A stretch of DNA of 64,000 nt from assembly GCA_965222065.1 (NCBI GenBank), contig OZ244933.1:620001-684000 (forward strand), written 5' to 3'. The notes beneath the pieces were generated by a model that was not told where the DNA came from, searched no databases, and saw only the letters and a list, made by a program, of their open reading frames with translations. How positions within the stretch are numbered: the stretch's first letter is position 1; every line of letters starts with the position of its first letter. Below are positions 62,630-64,000 of the stretch, piece after piece. The DNA is from GM7GCV1 sp965222065 (GTDB lineage Bacteria > Pseudomonadota > Gammaproteobacteria > Pseudomonadales > GM7GCV1). Position numbers and translations under genes: made by a program.

Positions 62630-62876
62630 CGCATTACATACCTGCTTTGTCGTTTTGGTTAATAACCGAATCGTGTTCCAGGCAGAAGAAAAAGAACTAC
62701 CAGCCGCCCGCGAAGCCTACCAGCAGCAGTGCAAGGAGCAGACCGGGGCGATGGTTGCGCTTGGTAAAGCGTCCATTTACCCGCCCAAGTCTGGCACCGA
62801 GCTCATGGCAAGAATTAGCTACATCGATCACAACCAGCCAACGGAGGATCCATGGACTTTCGCTACCGAGGCATAA
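62622..62876 (+). CDS. Small phage early protein
   Basis: 84 residues, unknown family, helical N-terminal half with acidic stretch (QAEEKELPAAREAYQQQ). The ATG overlaps the LuxR-type gene by 8 bp, with GAGAGG upstream. Operon member; function unknown. Confidence 0.65.
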   Translation: MLDALHTCFVVLVNNRIVFQAEEKELPAAREAYQQQCKEQTGAMVALGKASIYPPKSGTELMARISYIDHNQPTEDPWTFATEA

Positions 62877-63001
62877 CAAATCATCTGCCCCGCGCCTTCC
62901 TGGTTAAAGACCTGGGGTCGCAAATGGGCCTGCAACAGCACCAGAAGCTTCGCTGCTTGCCAAGACGAGTGGTCAAGGCAGCCAGGGAGAGCCTGAAATG
63001 A
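62852..63001 (+). CDS. 49-residue basic early protein
   Basis: 49 residues (MDFRYRGITNHLPRAFL... ending RESLK), rich in Arg/Lys. GGAGG lies 4 nt before the ATG, the start overlaps the previous gene by 25 bp, and the stop overlaps the next ATG (ATGA). Perfect operon fit, so probably real, although missed by length cut-offs. Confidence 0.65.
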   Translation: MDFRYRGITNHLPRAFLVKDLGSQMGLQQHQKLRCLPRRVVKAARESLK

Positions 63002-63276
63002 AAATCGGCTACTACCTGGCCAGCCTTGGCAAAAAACCAAAGGACGCGCTCATGTTCAATGCCGCCACCGATCTACCCCGGTGGATGGCACAGGAGGTTG
63101 CCGAACACATCTACAAAGAAAAAAACGGTGACCTAATGCGTTGGCCACTTCGGATTGGCCTGGTTGACCTTGACGGAAAGCCCCTGGGTGTCTTTTTGGT
63201 GGACAAAAAAATGGAACCCCAATTCGAGGCTTTGGACATCACCACCGTTCAAGACCTTGCGGAGACAGGCACATGA
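62998..63276 (+). CDS. Phage early protein, unknown
   Basis: 92 residues. Unknown family with a mixed fold (FNAATDLPRWMAQEVAEHI; WPLRIGLVDLDGKPLGVFLVD). Coupled to both neighbours by overlapping start/stop codons. Possibly acts with them in early takeover or recombination. Confidence 0.65.
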   Translation: MKIGYYLASLGKKPKDALMFNAATDLPRWMAQEVAEHIYKEKNGDLMRWPLRIGLVDLDGKPLGVFLVDKKMEPQFEALDITTVQDLAETGT

Positions 63277-63593
63277 ACTATCCATACAAAGAATGCGCCA
63301 AAGCGGCCGGTATCGGCCCCAGAAAGCTGCTGAAAATGCTGCTGGAAGCCCGCTGGATACTCCGAACAAACAACAACACTGGCTATACCACAACAACCCT
63401 GGGCAGGGAAAAAGGCTTGTTTGCCGTGGAAATAGACCACCCCAGCCCCCGCTGCCAGGGGATGGTGTATTCAAAAATCCACGCCAGCTGGCGAGGGCGC
63501 GAAAACATCATGGAGCTGGTTGCCGAATTTCGCGACCACGAGCGACAACAAAAAAACAGGAACCACAACAATGTTCGACATCAATTTGCTTAG
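63273..63593 (+). CDS. KilAC-like phage antirepressor-type protein
   Basis: 106 residues. The sequence KECAKAAGIGPRKLLKMLLEARWILRTN and the later GMVYSKIHASWRG resemble the KilAC domain found at the C-terminus of phage antirepressors. Here it stands alone without the Bro/KilA N-domain. It could free the short repressor from DNA, which would solve how a peptidase-less repressor is induced; this is inference. Confidence 0.55.
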   Translation: MNYPYKECAKAAGIGPRKLLKMLLEARWILRTNNNTGYTTTTLGREKGLFAVEIDHPSPRCQGMVYSKIHASWRGRENIMELVAEFRDHERQQKNRNHNNVRHQFA

Positions 63594-64000
63594 CGCCAAA
63601 CTCACCAACATCAACGTTCGTCGCGAAGGTGATGAAGACTCTGCCGTGGTTGCTATCGACCTGAAAATCGAAGCAAGCGCCGCAGCTAACTACTGGCTTG
63701 ACCGGCTTCTTGGCGTGTACCCAGGGACAGCCAAAGCCCACCTCTGGGATGAAACCACCAAAGAAAATGAACCACGATTCATCAGCGCTGGCTACATTCC
63801 CACAAACGTCAAAATCATGGGCGTTCACTTTAAGCTCGGGAAAATCCGGCCTGTTATTGGTGAGCTCAAAGGCTTTTCGTTCAGGCCCAGAACCAAAGGC
63901 ATTGCTGATCTTGTTTTTTCGGTCTCCTTGAATCCAGAGAAAGGGCTGATTGAAGCCTACAGCAACTATCTGAAAGAGTCGTCAGTCGGCGAACTCAAGA
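63571..64000 (+). CDS. Phage early protein, truncated by window end
   Basis: At least 143 residues from the ATG at 63571 (AGGA upstream, overlap of 23 bp with the previous gene), open to the right edge. Beta-rich start (NINVRREGDEDSAVVAIDLKIE), unknown family. Gene and prophage continue outside the window. Confidence 0.65.
   Translation, partial: MFDINLLSAKLTNINVRREGDEDSAVVAIDLKIEASAAANYWLDRLLGVYPGTAKAHLWDETTKENEPRFISAGYIPTNVKIMGVHFKLGKIRPVIGELKGFSFRPRTKGIADLVFSVSLNPEKGLIEAYSNYLKESSVGELK

Larger units (their letters stand above)
29723..64000. mobile_element. Lambda-like temperate siphophage prophage, right end outside the window
   Basis: Continuous phage gene order from attL in tRNA-Lys to the window edge: leftward structural and lysis modules (29.9-54.2 kb), a tRNA, leftward replication genes with a Cro-like gene, a divergent repressor, and a rightward early operon. 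The head genes follow lambda order and the tape measure predicts a long non-contractile tail. At least 34.3 kb are present; integrase and attR are missing because they lie further right. No interrupted structural gene is seen, so the prophage may be functional. Confidence 0.93.

Noticed and set aside
29723..64000. Integrase, toxin-antitoxin or defence genes within the prophage
   Set aside because: No recombinase, restriction, Abi or known defence motif is visible in this part; the YdaS-like gene fits Cro by place and lacks a YdaT partner.

Overview
The window is a gammaproteobacterial chromosome segment (about 1-29.7 kb) followed by most of a lambda-like temperate siphophage prophage (about 29.7 kb to the right edge). 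The core genes guaB-guaA, xseA, aceE-aceF (E2 with three lipoyl domains), bepA and nadA point to a Gammaproteobacterium. The TonB receptor, sugar-acid genes and sulfotransferase suggest an aquatic heterotroph, perhaps Cellvibrionales-like; that placement is tentative.

Layout of the chromosome part. 1-7.7 kb is a sugar-related accessory area. It holds the start of a Tat-exported SMP-30/gluconolactonase-like protein cut by the left edge, a cupin-SDR operon divergent from a TonB-dependent receptor, a lipoprotein lactonase-type beta-propeller, an exported AGE-family epimerase and a small membrane/DUF6152 pair. 8-12.1 kb has an exported alpha/beta hydrolase, a small membrane protein and a TPR-sulfotransferase whose TPR units are nearly identical at DNA level. 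12.2-27.3 kb is housekeeping: guaA, guaB, xseA, an SLC13-type transporter, aceF, aceE, an AI-2E/PerM permease, bepA and nadA. 27.5-29.1 kb is a dgoK-dgoA pair for 2-keto-3-deoxygalactonate. At 29.3-29.7 kb a 170-bp tandem repeat, each unit carrying a terminator and 19 bp of a tRNA-Lys 3' end, leads into the 3' half of tRNA-Lys, which is the left attachment site.

The prophage. The late genes run leftward from about 54.2 kb to 29.9 kb in near-lambda order: Nu1/A terminase, W, B portal, C protease with nested Nu3-like scaffold, D, E, FI- and FII-like, Z, U, V, G with a -1 frameshift to T, H tape measure and a minor tail gene. After that the order breaks. A fibre/lysis block (fibre, membrane proteins, M15 endolysin, Rz with nested Rz1, DUF6527) sits between the minor tail gene and the tail-tip genes (DUF1833, NlpC/P60, TipJ). 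Right of the terminase lie a tRNA-Met with an initiator-like C1 x A72 mismatch, an LPD29-domain gene between two copies of a promoter/leader, two small HTH-type genes, and a leftward early operon (Cro/YdaS, unknown, TOPRIM-VirE primase-helicase, Q-like zinc-finger protein). A short CI-like repressor, a lipoprotein and a rightward early operon with a membrane-anchored LuxR-type regulator run off the right edge. The integrase and right att site are not in the window.

How it works together. Seven copies of a 14-bp palindrome (ACTACTAAAGTAGT type) mark the immunity region: two between cro and the repressor, three at the rightward early promoter, and two far away at the left prophage end and just left of the leader upstream of the tRNA-Met. 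This is a stoperator-like distribution. Intrinsic terminators lie inside the late operon (35.5, 46.9, 54.5 and 54.75 kb), which fits antitermination by the Q-like protein. No clear undescribed defence system is visible. The most unusual elements are the rtT-like tRNA-Lys repeat array cut off from its tRNA, the dispersed operators, the initiator-like phage tRNA, the duplicated leader with a 25-residue hydrophobic peptide and the displaced lysis block.
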